DNA of 64,000 nt from Ruminococcus sp. AM36-2AA (GTDB lineage Bacteria > Bacillota > Clostridia > Lachnospirales > Lachnospiraceae): assembly GCF_003461955.1 (NCBI RefSeq), contig NZ_QTYB01000002.1, positions 96,304 to 160,303 on the forward strand, in the 5' to 3' direction. The notes below the pieces were generated by a model. The model did not search any database, was not told where the DNA came from, and worked only from the letters and a program-made list of their open reading frames with translations. Made by a program: the position numbers and the translations under genes. Shown here piece after piece: positions 51,737 to 61,154 of the stretch; within the stretch, counting starts at the first letter, position 1, and every line of letters starts with the position of its first letter.

Positions 51737-53701
51737 TTACATATAATCCTTCAGCACATTATGATCCCGGAGCACCTTTTCAACCACAGTACCCTTTACA
51801 ACATTGAGAAGTGGTTTTTTCAGTGCATTCAGAGGTCCGGGCAGCTGGATCTCAAGAGGAGATTTTCCATCCATCAGCTTCACGCTGCTGTCAAGAAGCT
51901 CACGGATATCATAAACGCTTCCCCATACTTCCGGAACACCACGGTCTACACCAAAAAGTCCATATACAGCTTCCATTGCGGTACGTACGGAATACTCTGT
52001 TGTGAATATGGTATCACGTGGAGTCTCTGCAAACTGACCCAGGAATGCGAAGTTTACGCATCCATCCGGGATAACATCCGGGCGGTCACCTTTGGCGCGG
52101 GGCATAAAGAATGCAGTGATATACGGCATCATAGTCGGAACGCAGACAGCACTGTTTTCAGCCATGTCGTCGATCTGATCTACCGGAACACCCAGGTGGT
52201 ACAGCCACTCAGCGGTAATTTCCTTACCGGTACATTCTTTCATCGGTTTTTTGATATAGTCACCAGGAACATCGGTGAACAGTCCGTATACCCATACGCA
52301 GACTTTCTTCGGATCCTGCTCCTTGAACTGTCCCTGACGGTTGATGGTCCAGCTTAAGAGCCATTTGGAATCCTGGCAGCTTACGATACCGCCGGTAACA
52401 ACCTTGCCGGAACGCGGGTCACGCTGGCAGATATTGGTGATATACGGGATGATGCGGTCATCCAGAGTCGTGATGGTAGCAGATTCCCAGTTTGTTTTGG
52501 AAATATCAGAGCAGAATTTTTCCGGATGTCCGAAGGACGGATCCTGGGCTGCGATATTTTTCCACAGGGACCATACGCCGCTGGTGCGGACTTCTGCGTC
52601 ACCGTTTGGAGCATGATTCTGGTCGCCATAGATGGTGCCTTCTGTACAGCTTCCGTTTGTGACAAAAACATAATCATTTTCAGTAAGAAGAATGCCCTGT
52701 TCCACACCTTTTACCTTACATTCAATGGCGGAGGCGATCTTTTTGCCATCCTTGAAATCAAAGATCACGTTTGTGACCTCGGTATTAAACTGGAAGTCAA
52801 CACCTGCATCCTCCAGATATTTTTTCATAGGAAGGATCAGGGATTCATACTGATTGTACTTGGTGAACTTCAGGGCACTGAAATCCGGAAGGCCTGCAAT
52901 GTGATGGATGAAACGCTGGAAGTAAAGCTTCATCTCCAGAGCACTGTGCCAGTTCTCAAATGCGAACATGGTCCTCCAGTACAGCCAGAAAGTGGAATCA
53001 AACACTTCATCATCGAAAACATCCTCGATAGTTTTGTCGTAAAGATCCTCATCCTTTGTCATAAACAGCTTCATGATTTCCATGCAGCCCTTCTGGCTTA
53101 AGTTAAATTTTCCGTCGGTATGAGCGTCCTGCCCACGGTTAACGGTTGCACGGCACAGAGAATAATTGGGGTCATGTTTATTCAGCCAGTAAAATTCATC
53201 CAGAACAGAAGCGCCTGGTTTTTCGAGGGAAGGAATGCTGTGGAAAAGATCCCAGAGACATTCGAAATGATTTTCCATCTCACGGCCGCCACGCATGATA
53301 TAACCTCTGGACGGATCAAAAATTCCATCGCAGGCACCGCCGGCAATGTCCATGGCTTCCAGGATGTGGATATGGTCCCCGGGCATCTGTGCATCTCTGA
53401 CCAGGAAGCAGGCAGCTGCCAGGGAAGCAAGGCCGCTTCCTACGATGTAAGCATGCTTGTCATCCACACCCTCCGGCTTCTCCGGGCGGGCAAAGGCTTC
53501 GTAGTTGCCGTTGGAATAATAGATCCCCTTGCTGTTTTTGTCATATTTTCCACGTTCGGTATTGCGGTAGTTCTCGGTAGTTTCCTTTACATGGAAAGTT
53601 TCCTCTTCATTGATCTCTTTTGTTTTTTTCATCAGCATGGCTGCGCCGGCTCCGGCTGCCGCAAGTGCTGCAAGTCCCATGAATCCTTTTTTATCTGACA
53701 T
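51737..53701 (-). CDS. Oleate hydratase (MCRA family) with N-terminal membrane helix
   Basis: A 654-residue FAD enzyme that adds water to the cis-9 double bond of oleic or linoleic acid, giving 10-hydroxy fatty acids. The FAD motif YIVGSGLASLAAACFLV starts near residue 86, with ILEAMDIAGGACDG and the conserved RGGREMENHFECLWDLF after it. AKGDRPDVIPDGCVNFAFLGQF and the C-terminal QLPGPLNALKKPL are also typical. An unusual N-terminal extension of about 55 residues has a Gly/Ala-rich hydrophobic helix (FMGLAALAAAGAGAAMLM), suggesting membrane attachment. It is preceded by a TetR gene on the same strand. Confidence 0.93.
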   Translation of the reverse strand: MSDKKGFMGLAALAAAGAGAAMLMKKTKEINEEETFHVKETTENYRNTERGKYDKNSKGIYYSNGNYEAFARPEKPEGVDDKHAYIVGSGLASLAAACFLVRDAQMPGDHIHILEAMDIAGGACDGIFDPSRGYIMRGGREMENHFECLWDLFHSIPSLEKPGASVLDEFYWLNKHDPNYSLCRATVNRGQDAHTDGKFNLSQKGCMEIMKLFMTKDEDLYDKTIEDVFDDEVFDSTFWLYWRTMFAFENWHSALEMKLYFQRFIHHIAGLPDFSALKFTKYNQYESLILPMKKYLEDAGVDFQFNTEVTNVIFDFKDGKKIASAIECKVKGVEQGILLTENDYVFVTNGSCTEGTIYGDQNHAPNGDAEVRTSGVWSLWKNIAAQDPSFGHPEKFCSDISKTNWESATITTLDDRIIPYITNICQRDPRSGKVVTGGIVSCQDSKWLLSWTINRQGQFKEQDPKKVCVWVYGLFTDVPGDYIKKPMKECTGKEITAEWLYHLGVPVDQIDDMAENSAVCVPTMMPYITAFFMPRAKGDRPDVIPDGCVNFAFLGQFAETPRDTIFTTEYSVRTAMEAVYGLFGVDRGVPEVWGSVYDIRELLDSSVKLMDGKSPLEIQLPGPLNALKKPLLNVVKGTVVEKVLRDHNVLKDYM

Positions 53702-53725
53702 ATGACATCCACCTTTCGTAAATGA

Positions 53726-53741
53726 GATACCTGTTTGTATC
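53726..53741. promoter_or_regulatory. Short palindrome upstream of oleate hydratase
   Basis: GATAC-N6-GTATC, about 25 bp before the start codon. It is a possible site for the neighbouring TetR regulator. Confidence 0.3.
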
Positions 53742-53858
53742 GGATTAACTGTTCTTTGTTGCTGTTGAGGCTATGATAGCCCATCCGGAAAAAAGATTCT
53801 ATTTACAAAACACCGGAAATGTTCAGTTTTTTATCATTATGCCTGTTTTGATAAGTTT

Positions 53859-54443
53859 TTATTCTGTACGCACACCGGCAGTTTTGTTTTTTGCGGCAAA
53901 ATTGTGGATGGCATTGTCGATACATCCATACAGTGCAGTTGCGGTGTCATCCACGATTCCGTGGTAATCTTCGCGCATGCCATTTTTGATCCAGTCCAGC
54001 ATAATGCCTACAAAGCTGTATTTATAGAGATCTGCGATAAAAATTTTCTGCTCTTCTGTAATGAGGATGTCTTTTGATTTCTCAGTTACCACACCCATCA
54101 GCAGATCACAGGTGAGCGCAAACAGATAATTCTCGATCTGTTCCCGTCCAACGCTGCGGTATACATTTAAGATGAACGGTTTGTTTTCCATTACGGCATC
54201 AAAGATCTGAAGAAGTCCCTCATGCCAGGTAGAAGAAGTTTTTTTGCCCTGGAGGGCGATCCTGGCATCCTCCAGACAACTCCACTCCACAAGATCGTAG
54301 ATATCTTTGAAATGATAATAAAAAGTCATGCGGCTGATCCCGCAGTCTGTAGTCAGGTCGTTGATGGTGATCTTATCTAAAGGCTTCTTAAGAAGCAGAC
54401 GTTTCAGGGATTCTTCCAGAGCAAGTTTGGTTGCGTTTGTCAT
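53859..54443 (-). CDS. TetR/AcrR-family regulator (DhaS-like)
   Basis: A 194-residue repressor. The N-terminal HTH reads LEESLKRLLLKKPLDKITINDL, then CGISRMTFYYHFKDIYDLVEW. The rest is a helical ligand domain with the pattern of the TetR_C_8/DhaS subgroup. AAAGGAGG precedes the ATG. It lies 157 bp upstream of the oleate hydratase gene in the same direction, so it may respond to fatty acids and control that gene; this is an inference from position. Confidence 0.9.
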   Translation of the reverse strand: MTNATKLALEESLKRLLLKKPLDKITINDLTTDCGISRMTFYYHFKDIYDLVEWSCLEDARIALQGKKTSSTWHEGLLQIFDAVMENKPFILNVYRSVGREQIENYLFALTCDLLMGVVTEKSKDILITEEQKIFIADLYKYSFVGIMLDWIKNGMREDYHGIVDDTATALYGCIDNAIHNFAAKNKTAGVRTE

Positions 54444-54615
54444 AATTGCTGGCCTCCTTTGGCAAGTTTATGGTTATTAATATAACATGAAAATGCACAG
54501 AAATTCTATGGATGGCGGTGACTTTTCTGTGAAAAGATGATAAACTATATAAAAAATTTATAATGTTGCAAAAATATTATCATAAACCGGCATTACAAAT
54601 GGAGAAGAGTATGAC

Positions 54616-55644
54616 ATGAAGAGGAAACCAGTATATATCCTGTGTATATTTGTAGCGATCGCAGTTCTGATCTATATGACAGGAGAATCCTATTACAGCG
54701 GCATTACAAAAAAAGCAGGTCTTGAGAAAAAAGAAGAAAAAGTATATCAGTATCAGTATGACCTGATCGTGGACAGTCCGGATTCCCAGTTCTGGCAGGC
54801 TGTATATGCAAGTGCACGGAAAACTGCGGCACAGAACGACGTCCTTCTGGAAATCATGGGACCGGATCGGGGAACCTCCTATGATAAACTGGACTACATG
54901 AACATGAGTATTGCGGCCAAGGCAGACGGGATCATTTTGCAGTACAACGGGGAATCCGGTCTGGAGAAAGCCATTGATACTGCAGTAGAAAATGGCATAC
55001 CAGTGGTCACAGTCATGAGTGACGCGGTGCACAGCAGGCGGCAGAGTTTTGTGGGTGTCAGCGATTATCAGCTGGGCATGGCTTACGGGGAATTTGTTTC
55101 CAGTTATGTGGACGAAGATACGGAAAAGATCCTGATCCTTCAGAAAAGAGACATTGATGATATGAACGAAAGCCAGATTTATACCCAGATCAGCAATTCT
55201 GTGCAAAAGGCAGCCGGAAATAATGATATCCAGATCAGGGGAAGAAATCTTCTGTCTACAGGAACCTTTGAAACCGAGGAAGCAGTTACGGATATTTTTC
55301 AGCAGAAACGGAACATTCCGGATATTCTGGTGTGCATGGATGAGGAGACCACGGAATGTGCCAGACAGGCAGTGCTGGACTTCAACCTTGCAGGAAAAGT
55401 TAAGATTATCGGTTATTACACATCGGAGGATATCCTGGCAGCAGTGGAAAAAGGTGTCATTTCCGTGACCTGCGACGTGGATACCACACAGCTGGGACAG
55501 TACAGTGTGGAAGCGCTTACCAATTATATCAAAGATGGAAGAACGAATTCTTATTATAATGTAGACATTAATTTTCTTGACCGGGCAGCGGTGGAAAAAA
55601 TGAGAAGGGAGGCAGACACAGATGAAAAAGCTTCGGTGGAGTGA
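54616..55644 (+). CDS. Membrane-anchored sugar-binding sensor protein (XylFII-like)
   Basis: A 342-residue protein with one N-terminal transmembrane segment (VYILCIFVAIAVLIYM) and a type I periplasmic-binding domain outside the cell: YDLIVDSPDSQFWQAVY, ADGIILQYNGESGLEKAID, NGIPVVTVMSD and GYYTSEDILAAVEKG. No cleavage site or lipobox is evident, so it stays tethered. It overlaps the histidine kinase gene by 23 bp. This order matches the xylFII-lytS-yesN sensing set described in Clostridium beijerinckii, where the anchored protein binds D-xylose and activates LytS. The ligand here is inferred. Confidence 0.88.
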   Translation: MKRKPVYILCIFVAIAVLIYMTGESYYSGITKKAGLEKKEEKVYQYQYDLIVDSPDSQFWQAVYASARKTAAQNDVLLEIMGPDRGTSYDKLDYMNMSIAAKADGIILQYNGESGLEKAIDTAVENGIPVVTVMSDAVHSRRQSFVGVSDYQLGMAYGEFVSSYVDEDTEKILILQKRDIDDMNESQIYTQISNSVQKAAGNNDIQIRGRNLLSTGTFETEEAVTDIFQQKRNIPDILVCMDEETTECARQAVLDFNLAGKVKIIGYYTSEDILAAVEKGVISVTCDVDTTQLGQYSVEALTNYIKDGRTNSYYNVDINFLDRAAVEKMRREADTDEKASVE

Positions 55645-57130
55645 CCTTTCTCTTGTCAGCAAGATCGTGATCGAGGTAGGCGTCCTTGCGGCGCTGATGT
55701 TTACGATCAACATGCTGTTTTATGTCCGGATCAACAATTCCATGCAGGAGATGGATGATGTATACGCCAGCAATGCCCAGATCACAGAACTGGGGCAGGT
55801 TTTTGAGGATGTACAGGACAGCATGTATCAGTATCTGAAGGTAAAAAGTTCCCAGGCACTGATGGATTATTACCAGAACGAAGCCAAATACAGGCAGGAA
55901 CTGGAAAAGCTCAATGATCAGAATATAGAGGATTCTGTAAAACTTCTGGAGAAAAAGATCCGGAAAATGTCCGAATCCTATCTGTCCTGCACAGCAGGAA
56001 CGGTAGCTGCCAAGCGAGGCAGAAATGTGGAAAAGTACAAGCTGAAATACGACGAGAGCCTGGAACTTTACAGCTATATCCAAAGCTCCATGGATGAACT
56101 GAACAAGCAGCTTTTTAAAGAAAATTCCCAGACCTACGGGGCTCTCCGGGCAGTTATGAAATATCTGGAGATCAGCAATACGGTGATCATGCTTCTGGGG
56201 GTAGTCTGCGGAATGATCCTTCTGATCATGGCTACAAGAGGGATGTTCCGGCCGCTGACAAACATGGCGGAAACCGCACAGCTGGTAGGTCAGGGAAACT
56301 TTAATGTGAAGATGCCGCCAACCGATGCCAAAGATGAACTGGGGGTGGTGACAAGGGCTTTTAATACCATGGTGGAGAATCTCGGCCTTTACATCGCAAG
56401 GACAAAGGCAGGTATGGAAAAAGAGCAGCAGATGATGGAACGGGAACTTCTGATGGAGACACATCTGAAGGAAGCACAGCTGAAATATCTCCAGTCCCAG
56501 ATCAACCCGCATTTTCTTTTTAATTCCCTGAATGCAGGAGCACAGCTCGCCATGATGGAGGATGCGGAAAAAACCAGTATTTTTGTGGAAAAGATGGCAG
56601 ATTTTTTCCGTTATAATGTAAAGAAGGGTGAGGAAGATGCTACACTGGAGGAAGAGCTGGAAGCAGTAGACAATTATATTTACATACTGAATGTGCGTTT
56701 TGCAGGAGATATCCATTTTTCCAAAAAGGTGGAATGTGATGTGGAAAATGTGCGTGTTCCCAGCATGATCCTGCAGCCGGTTGTGGAAAACGCGGTCAAT
56801 CATGGAATCCGCAATATTGACTGGGAAGGCCATATTGAACTGAGTGTGGAACGCTGGAAAGATCATATTGAGATCAGTGTCCGGGATAACGGACAGGGAA
56901 TGACGAAAGAACAGATTGAGAAAGTTCTTTCCAAAAAGATCCACAACAGTTCCAGTGAGGGGGATTCCACGGGAATTGGTATGAATAACGTGATCAGCCG
57001 TCTGGAACTGTACTATGAACAGGACGGACTGATGGAAATTTACAGTGAAGGGGAAGGAATGGGAACAGAGGTTGTGATCAACATTCCTGTGGAGAGGAGC
57101 GAAAATAATGTACAGAATCCTGCTTGCTGA
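55622..57130 (+). CDS. LytS/YesM-type sensor histidine kinase
   Basis: A 502-residue membrane kinase. A first transmembrane segment (VIEVGVLAALMFTINMLFYV), an extracellular helical domain of about 150 residues, a second segment (TVIMLLGVVCGMILLIM), a HAMP domain (FRPLTNMAETAQLVGQGNF), then the His_kinase domain with QINPHFLFNSLN (His297) and an HATPase with VVENAVNHGI, DNGQGMT and GIGMNNV. The extracellular helices should contact the anchored binding protein encoded just upstream. It overlaps both neighbours by 23 bp, so all three are produced together. Confidence 0.94.
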   Translation: MKKLRWSDLSLVSKIVIEVGVLAALMFTINMLFYVRINNSMQEMDDVYASNAQITELGQVFEDVQDSMYQYLKVKSSQALMDYYQNEAKYRQELEKLNDQNIEDSVKLLEKKIRKMSESYLSCTAGTVAAKRGRNVEKYKLKYDESLELYSYIQSSMDELNKQLFKENSQTYGALRAVMKYLEISNTVIMLLGVVCGMILLIMATRGMFRPLTNMAETAQLVGQGNFNVKMPPTDAKDELGVVTRAFNTMVENLGLYIARTKAGMEKEQQMMERELLMETHLKEAQLKYLQSQINPHFLFNSLNAGAQLAMMEDAEKTSIFVEKMADFFRYNVKKGEEDATLEEELEAVDNYIYILNVRFAGDIHFSKKVECDVENVRVPSMILQPVVENAVNHGIRNIDWEGHIELSVERWKDHIEISVRDNGQGMTKEQIEKVLSKKIHNSSSEGDSTGIGMNNVISRLELYYEQDGLMEIYSEGEGMGTEVVINIPVERSENNVQNPAC

Positions 57131-58706
57131 TGATGAAGGGATCATGCTGGAATCCCTGAAAAGTATCATAAGTTCCAATTATGGAAATGAATGTGAGATC
57201 CATACTGCAAAAACCGGCCGTGCAGTTGTGGAAGAAGCGGAAAAATATCCGCCGGACATCTGTTTTATGGATATCCAGATGCCGGGGTTGAGCGGAATCC
57301 AGGCCATCCGGGAGATCCAGAAATTCAACAGATCTGTAGTGTTTGTGATCATCACTGCCTACGATAAATTCAATTATGCAAAAGAAGCCGTAAACCTGGG
57401 AGTTATGGAATTTCTGACCAAGCCGGTCAACAAAAAAGTAATCCTGGAAACCTGTTCAAAAGCTATGGATCAGGTGGATTCCACAAGACAGAAACGAAGC
57501 GATGATCTGAAGATCCGTGAAAAACTGGAAACCGTTGTGCCCATGATTGAAAGCGGATATATCAATAATATCCTTCTGCAGGATGATTTTCAGACATATC
57601 AGGATAATTACAAGGAACTTCTGGATATCCAGGAAGAATACGGATATATGATCGTGGCAGAATTCGGGGATTCCACAGAAAACGGAGTGCTTACCAATGC
57701 AGTGGGAGCCAGTGTAAAGGCCAATAAATTTTATTCTACATTCCGGGAGATCGCTCAGGGATTTTTTGAATGTCTGGTGGGCCCCATCATGGGAAACCGT
57801 ATTGTGATCCTTGTTCCGTACCGAAATCCCAAGGAGTCTTATGAGGAGCGCGTGGAAGTGGTAACAAGGACCAGAAACATGGTACATAAGCTGGAAAGCA
57901 GGATCGACAGCAAATTCCGCTGTGGTATCGGCCGGGTGAAGGAGATGGGAAGCACCATGAAAGAATCCTTCAAGGAGGCCATGATCGCACTTCGGGAAAG
58001 CACCAGCCATGTTATACATATTGAGGATGTTCCGGCTGCACAGAAATATGACGGCGAATATCCAAGAGATCTGGAACGTCGCTATGAAAAGCGGGTGATG
58101 GATAAGGATGTGGCAGGAGCTTTAAGCTGTGCCGAGGAATTTATCCGGTGGATGGAGAAGCAGCCGGGAGTAGATCTGGAGGACATGCGCATCAAGATCC
58201 TGGAGCTTGTGATGGTAGTGGAAAAAAAGACCTTTTTTGCAGGTACCGTGAAATATGCGATCAGCTACCGCAGAAATTATATTCATGAACTTCAGGCGTG
58301 TACAGATATGGAAGGCATGAAAAAATGGTTTTTGGACAAAACCTCGGAGATCTGCAGCAACATGGAAAGTGCAAGGGAAAAAGAGGCAGTATCCATCATC
58401 GAAAAAGCAAAGTCCTATATCCGGGACAATTACAAAAAAGATATCTCGCTGGATGAAGTATCGCGGGAAGTGGATATCAGTCCCTATTATTTCAGCAAGC
58501 TCTTCAAGCAGGAGACGGGAGGAAACTTTATTGAGTACCTTACAGAGATCCGGCTTCGGAATGCAAGGGAACTTCTCAAGGATTCCGGGCTTTCCATCAA
58601 GGAGATCTGCGCGGAATCCGGATACAGTGATCCAAATTATTTCAGCAGGATATTCAAAAAATATGAAGGTGTGACACCAAGTGAATTCAGGGAGAGGTTG
58701 AGGTAA
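57108..58706 (+). CDS. YesN-type response regulator with AraC DNA-binding domain
   Basis: A 532-residue regulator. The receiver domain has ILLADDEGIMLE, the phosphorylated Asp55 in CFMDIQMPGLSG, IITAYDKFNYA and TKPV. A long middle region (about 130-420) follows. The C-terminal AraC HTH shows ISLDEVSREVDISPYYFSKLFKQETG and GYSDPNYFSRIFKKYEGVTPSEF. It should be phosphorylated by the upstream kinase and activate the sugar transporter genes downstream. Direct repeats at 59899 and 59920 are candidate targets. Confidence 0.94.
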   Translation: MYRILLADDEGIMLESLKSIISSNYGNECEIHTAKTGRAVVEEAEKYPPDICFMDIQMPGLSGIQAIREIQKFNRSVVFVIITAYDKFNYAKEAVNLGVMEFLTKPVNKKVILETCSKAMDQVDSTRQKRSDDLKIREKLETVVPMIESGYINNILLQDDFQTYQDNYKELLDIQEEYGYMIVAEFGDSTENGVLTNAVGASVKANKFYSTFREIAQGFFECLVGPIMGNRIVILVPYRNPKESYEERVEVVTRTRNMVHKLESRIDSKFRCGIGRVKEMGSTMKESFKEAMIALRESTSHVIHIEDVPAAQKYDGEYPRDLERRYEKRVMDKDVAGALSCAEEFIRWMEKQPGVDLEDMRIKILELVMVVEKKTFFAGTVKYAISYRRNYIHELQACTDMEGMKKWFLDKTSEICSNMESAREKEAVSIIEKAKSYIRDNYKKDISLDEVSREVDISPYYFSKLFKQETGGNFIEYLTEIRLRNARELLKDSGLSIKEICAESGYSDPNYFSRIFKKYEGVTPSEFRERLR

Positions 58707-58712
58707 GACATC

Positions 58713-59792
58713 ATGAGCGGGGGAAAAATATTCAGGAAATTTTTGATTTTTCTATGTCTGGCAGCATTGATGCTGACTGGCTGCACTTCTGCAAAAACGG
58801 AGGAAGCGGCACAGCAGGAGACAGACGGAAAGGAAGAAAACGGAGAAAAGAAGATCCAGATCGGGCTTACCGTGGATTCTTTTGTTATTGAACGATGGAT
58901 CCGCGACAGAGATGTATTTGTGGCAACAGCAAGGGATCTTGGGGCAGAGGTAAATGTACAGGATGCAGGAGCCGACGCCCAGGAGCAGATCAGTCAGATC
59001 GATTACTTTATCAAGAAACATATGGATGTGATTGTGATCATCGCAAGGGACTGCGGTGCGCTTTCGGAGGCTGTGGAACGTGCACACAGCTCGGGGATCC
59101 GGGTGATCTCCTATGACCGTATGGTGAATGACGCCAATACGGATATGTACATCTCCTTTGACAACCGTATGGTGGGAGAGATCATGGCACAGTCTATGGA
59201 GGAAGCCATTCCGGACGGCGGAAAGATCTTTATGATCCAGGGATCCGCCACAGATAACAATGTCGCAATGGTAAAAGAAGGGTTTGAGGATACACTACAA
59301 GGCAGCAATCTTCAGGTAGTATATGAAGCCAACTGTGAAGGATGGACAGCGGAACTGGCCGTGGATTATGTGGAAGAGGCGCTGGAGGAGTATCCGGATG
59401 TAAAAGGGATCATGTGCGGAAATGATGATATTGCCAGCCAGGTGATCCAGGTTCTTGCGGAGAACCAGCTTGCGGGGCAGGTGATCGTGGTAGGACAGGA
59501 CGGAGATCTGGCTGCATGTCAGCGTATTGTGGAGGGGACCCAGTATATGACCGCATTTAAGTCCATTGAGGATCTGGCCCGCCAGGCAGCGAGGTATGCA
59601 GTGAAGATGGCAGAAGAGGGAAAAGTTTCTTCTGATGTGACAGATACGGTAAATGATGGAAGCTATGATGTCCCGGCGAAGGTGCTGGAGCCGGTAGCAG
59701 TTACCAGGGATAATATTGATGAGGTGATCATAGACGGAGGGTTCCACAGAAGAGATGAGGTGTATCTCAATACGGATTATGATACAGAATAA
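58713..59792 (+). CDS. XylF-like sugar-binding lipoprotein
   Basis: A 359-residue substrate-binding lipoprotein; LMLTGC places the lipid-modified Cys at residue 24. The domain is close to D-xylose-binding XylF: KIQIGLTVDSFVIERWIRDRDVF, RVISYDRMVNDANTDMYISFDN, GNDDIASQVIQVLAE, VVGQDGDLAACQRI and the C-terminal VIIDGGFHRRDEVY all follow the E. coli XylF pattern. It starts 6 bp after the response regulator and is followed by a terminator, so it belongs to the sensing operon rather than the transport operon. It may feed the transporter or act as a soluble sensor. Confidence 0.88.
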   Translation: MSGGKIFRKFLIFLCLAALMLTGCTSAKTEEAAQQETDGKEENGEKKIQIGLTVDSFVIERWIRDRDVFVATARDLGAEVNVQDAGADAQEQISQIDYFIKKHMDVIVIIARDCGALSEAVERAHSSGIRVISYDRMVNDANTDMYISFDNRMVGEIMAQSMEEAIPDGGKIFMIQGSATDNNVAMVKEGFEDTLQGSNLQVVYEANCEGWTAELAVDYVEEALEEYPDVKGIMCGNDDIASQVIQVLAENQLAGQVIVVGQDGDLAACQRIVEGTQYMTAFKSIEDLARQAARYAVKMAEEGKVSSDVTDTVNDGSYDVPAKVLEPVAVTRDNIDEVIIDGGFHRRDEVYLNTDYDTE

Positions 59793-59854
59793 CAGGAATC
59801 CATATGTGCAATAACATACAATTATGACAAAAATCAATAGCAGATTTTTGGCGC

Positions 59855-59889
59855 AAAAATGTCTTGCTTCGTGCAAGGCATTTTTCTTT
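59855..59889 (+). terminator. Terminator of the sensing operon
   Basis: AAAAATGTCTTGC (59855-59867) pairs with GCAAGGCATTTTT (59873-59885), then CTTTT. Confidence 0.88.
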
Positions 59890-59898
59890 TGCAAAAAA

Positions 59899-59945
59899 AT
59901 GTCTCTGTCATTGCCAACTATGTCCAGATTGTCCTGTGCTATAGT
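59899..59945 (+). promoter_or_regulatory. Activator-dependent promoter of the ChvE-like gene
   Basis: TATAGT is at 59940-59945, with no usable -35 at 17 bp. ATGTC occurs at 59899 and 59920, 21 bp apart, each followed by an ATTG element. The second copy overlaps the -35 position. This fits AraC-type (YesN) activation. Confidence 0.5.
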
Positions 59946-60001
59946 AACATCATCAAAGGAAACGTGATTCCAAAAACAAAAATGAAACGGAGGATTTTAC
60001 A

Positions 60002-61069
60002 ATGAAAAGAAAAATGGTATCTGCACTTCTTTGCGCGACAATGGTAGCTGGTATGGTGGTAGTTCCGGCAGCAACAGCACAGGCAGCAGACAAAAAAGTG
60101 ATCGGTGTTACCATGCCGACCAAGGATCTCCAGAGATGGAACCAGGATGGCGAGAACATGAAGAAAGAGCTGGAGGCAGCAGGATATGAAGTAGACCTTC
60201 AGTATGCATCCAACGACGTAAGCACACAGGTTTCCCAGCTTGAGAACCAGGTAGCAAACGGATGCGACCTTCTGGTTGTGGCATCCATCGACGGAAGCAG
60301 CCTTGGCGAGCCGCTGAAGCAGGCCAAAGAAAAAGGAATTCCGGTTATTTCCTATGACCGTCTTCTTATGAATTCCGATGCAGTTTCCTATTATGCAACA
60401 TTCGATAACTACAAAGTAGGACAGAAACAGGGCGAGTACCTGGTAGATGCACTGGATCTTGATAATCAGGATGGACCGTTTAACATCGAGCTGTTCACCG
60501 GAGATCCTGGTGATAACAACTGTAACTTCTTCTTCGGTGGTGCGATGGATGTTCTCCAGAAATACATCGACGACGGCAAACTGGTAGTAAAATCCGGACA
60601 GACCGAGTTTGAGCAGGTTGCTACTGCAAACTGGGACAGTGCAAAAGCACAGGACAGAATGGACACCATCATCGCAGGTAACTACTCTGACGGAACAAAC
60701 CTTGACGCAGTTCTCTGCTCCAATGATTCTACAGCACTTGGTGTTGAGAATGCACTGGCAGCTTCCTACACAGGAGAATATCCGATCATCACCGGTCAGG
60801 ACTGTGATACACCGAACGTTAAGAACCTTGTAGCCGGAAAACAGGCAATGTCCGTATTCAAAGACACAAGAGCTCTTGCTTCCGCAGTAGTAAAAATGGT
60901 TGACTCCATCATGAAAGGTGAGGAGCCGGAAGTTAATGATACAGAGTCCTATGACAACGGAACAGGTGTCATCCCGACATACCTTTGCGACCCGGTTGTT
61001 GTTACAACAGATAACTACAAAGAGATTCTGATCGATTCCGGATACTACACAGAGGATCAGATCAAATAA
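60002..61069 (+). CDS. ChvE-like multiple-sugar substrate-binding protein
   Basis: A 355-residue extracellular binding protein of the ChvE/MmsE group. The signal peptide ends near AQAAD; there is no lipobox. Markers are KKVIGVTMPTKDLQRWNQDG, VISYDRLLMNSDAVSYYATFDNYKVGQKQGEY, FTGDPGDNNCNFFFGGAM and CSNDSTALGVENALA. ChvE-type proteins bind xylose, galactose, arabinose or glucose. It is the first gene of the transport operon, with codon use of a highly expressed gene. A hairpin (61098-61128) separates it from the ATPase gene. Confidence 0.92.
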   Translation: MKRKMVSALLCATMVAGMVVVPAATAQAADKKVIGVTMPTKDLQRWNQDGENMKKELEAAGYEVDLQYASNDVSTQVSQLENQVANGCDLLVVASIDGSSLGEPLKQAKEKGIPVISYDRLLMNSDAVSYYATFDNYKVGQKQGEYLVDALDLDNQDGPFNIELFTGDPGDNNCNFFFGGAMDVLQKYIDDGKLVVKSGQTEFEQVATANWDSAKAQDRMDTIIAGNYSDGTNLDAVLCSNDSTALGVENALAASYTGEYPIITGQDCDTPNVKNLVAGKQAMSVFKDTRALASAVVKMVDSIMKGEEPEVNDTESYDNGTGVIPTYLCDPVVVTTDNYKEILIDSGYYTEDQIK

Positions 61070-61097
61070 GTGAATTTTTAAGGACAGAAATTTATCA

Positions 61098-61128
61098 CAT
61101 GCAGGCGGGGATCATAACCGCCTGCATG
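61098..61128 (+). other. Intercistronic hairpin after the ChvE-like gene
   Basis: CATGCAGGCGG (61098-61108) pairs with CCGCCTGCATG (61118-61128). No T run follows, so it likely protects the binding-protein mRNA or lowers read-through. Confidence 0.75.
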
Positions 61129-61154
61129 AACAGTGGAAAGGGAGGGAAATTAAG

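Noticed and set aside
55568..57178. 536-codon minus-strand frame opposite the histidine kinase
   Set aside because: The plus strand encodes a complete LytS-type kinase; the reverse frame is a codon-bias artefact.
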